Below are positions 5,788-5,826 of a stretch of 5,826 bases of DNA, one piece after another. The stretch lies in the NCBI GenBank assembly GCA_015222065.1, contig JADFUQ010000560.1, positions 1 through 5,826 on the forward strand, read 5' to 3'. Under the pieces are notes generated by a model, which had not been told where the DNA came from, did not search any database, and was given only the letters and a program-made list of their open reading frames with translations. Position numbers and translations under genes: made by a program. The DNA is from Bacteroidota bacterium (lineage in GTDB: Bacteria > Bacteroidota > Bacteroidia > Bacteroidales > VadinHA17). Numbering within the stretch: the stretch's first letter is position 1; the number at the start of each line of letters is the position of its first letter.

Positions 5788-5826
5788 ATGAGAAATTCAA
5801 AAAAACTCTTAAATTTATTAATTAAT
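5788..5826 (+). CDS. Possible start of a divergent gene, cut by the window edge
   Basis: An ATG at 5788 opens a frame of 13 codons that is still open at the window end, beginning MRNSKKLLNLL. The basic then hydrophobic start could belong to a signal peptide or a small helix. No Shine-Dalgarno precedes it and 13 codons are too few to judge, so this may be chance in AT-rich DNA. If real, it would be transcribed away from hypF and share the 105-nt upstream region. Confidence 0.17.
   Translation, partial: MRNSKKLLNLLIN

Overview
This window carries a [NiFe]-hydrogenase maturation operon on the minus strand, hypF-hypC-hypD-hypE (5682 down to 932). It faces one small plus-strand gene for a cysteine-rich, zinc-ribbon-like protein (345-749). 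All four hyp genes are full length and have their diagnostic residues: the C-terminal PRIC of HypE, MCLSVPAKI of HypC, the EVCGGHT and GPGCPVC motifs of HypD, and the acylphosphatase, double zinc finger, YrdC and Kae1-like domains of HypF. HypA and HypB (nickel insertion) and the hydrogenase subunits are not in the window.

Working together: HypF makes an AMP-activated carbamoyl group from carbamoyl phosphate and passes it to the C-terminal cysteine of HypE. HypE dehydrates it to a thiocyanate. The HypC-HypD complex holds the iron that receives the CN ligands, giving the Fe(CN)2CO unit delivered to the hydrogenase large subunit. The gene order follows this logic, with tight overlaps at hypF/hypC (10 nt) and hypC/hypD (4 nt). 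hypE is set apart by a 142-nt gap filled largely by a TTCC-phased short repeat.

Layout: 1-344 holds no convincing gene but is rich in structure. There is a perfect three-way-junction inverted repeat (19-72), a scatter of TTTCAC motifs, and two unrelated heptanucleotide tandem arrays (164-208 and 234-261). 345-749 is the zinc-ribbon gene. 750-931 is the convergent gap and contains a large inverted repeat built from TTGGCAA heptamers. 932-5682 is the hyp operon. 5683-5826 is its upstream region, with a weak Bacteroidota-style promoter candidate and possibly the first codons of a divergent gene at the window edge.

Organism: AT-rich DNA, a TTTG-N19-TAnnTTcG promoter-like sequence, starts with weak or absent Shine-Dalgarno sequences (hypF, hypE), and gaps filled with degenerate 7-9-nt tandem repeats all suggest an anaerobic member of Bacteroidota or a related phylum. 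This is inference; no marker gene in the window fixes it. The enzymes are well known. The less explained material is the intergenic DNA: every longer gap carries a different short-period repeat, and the left end carries an unusually perfect T-shaped fold.
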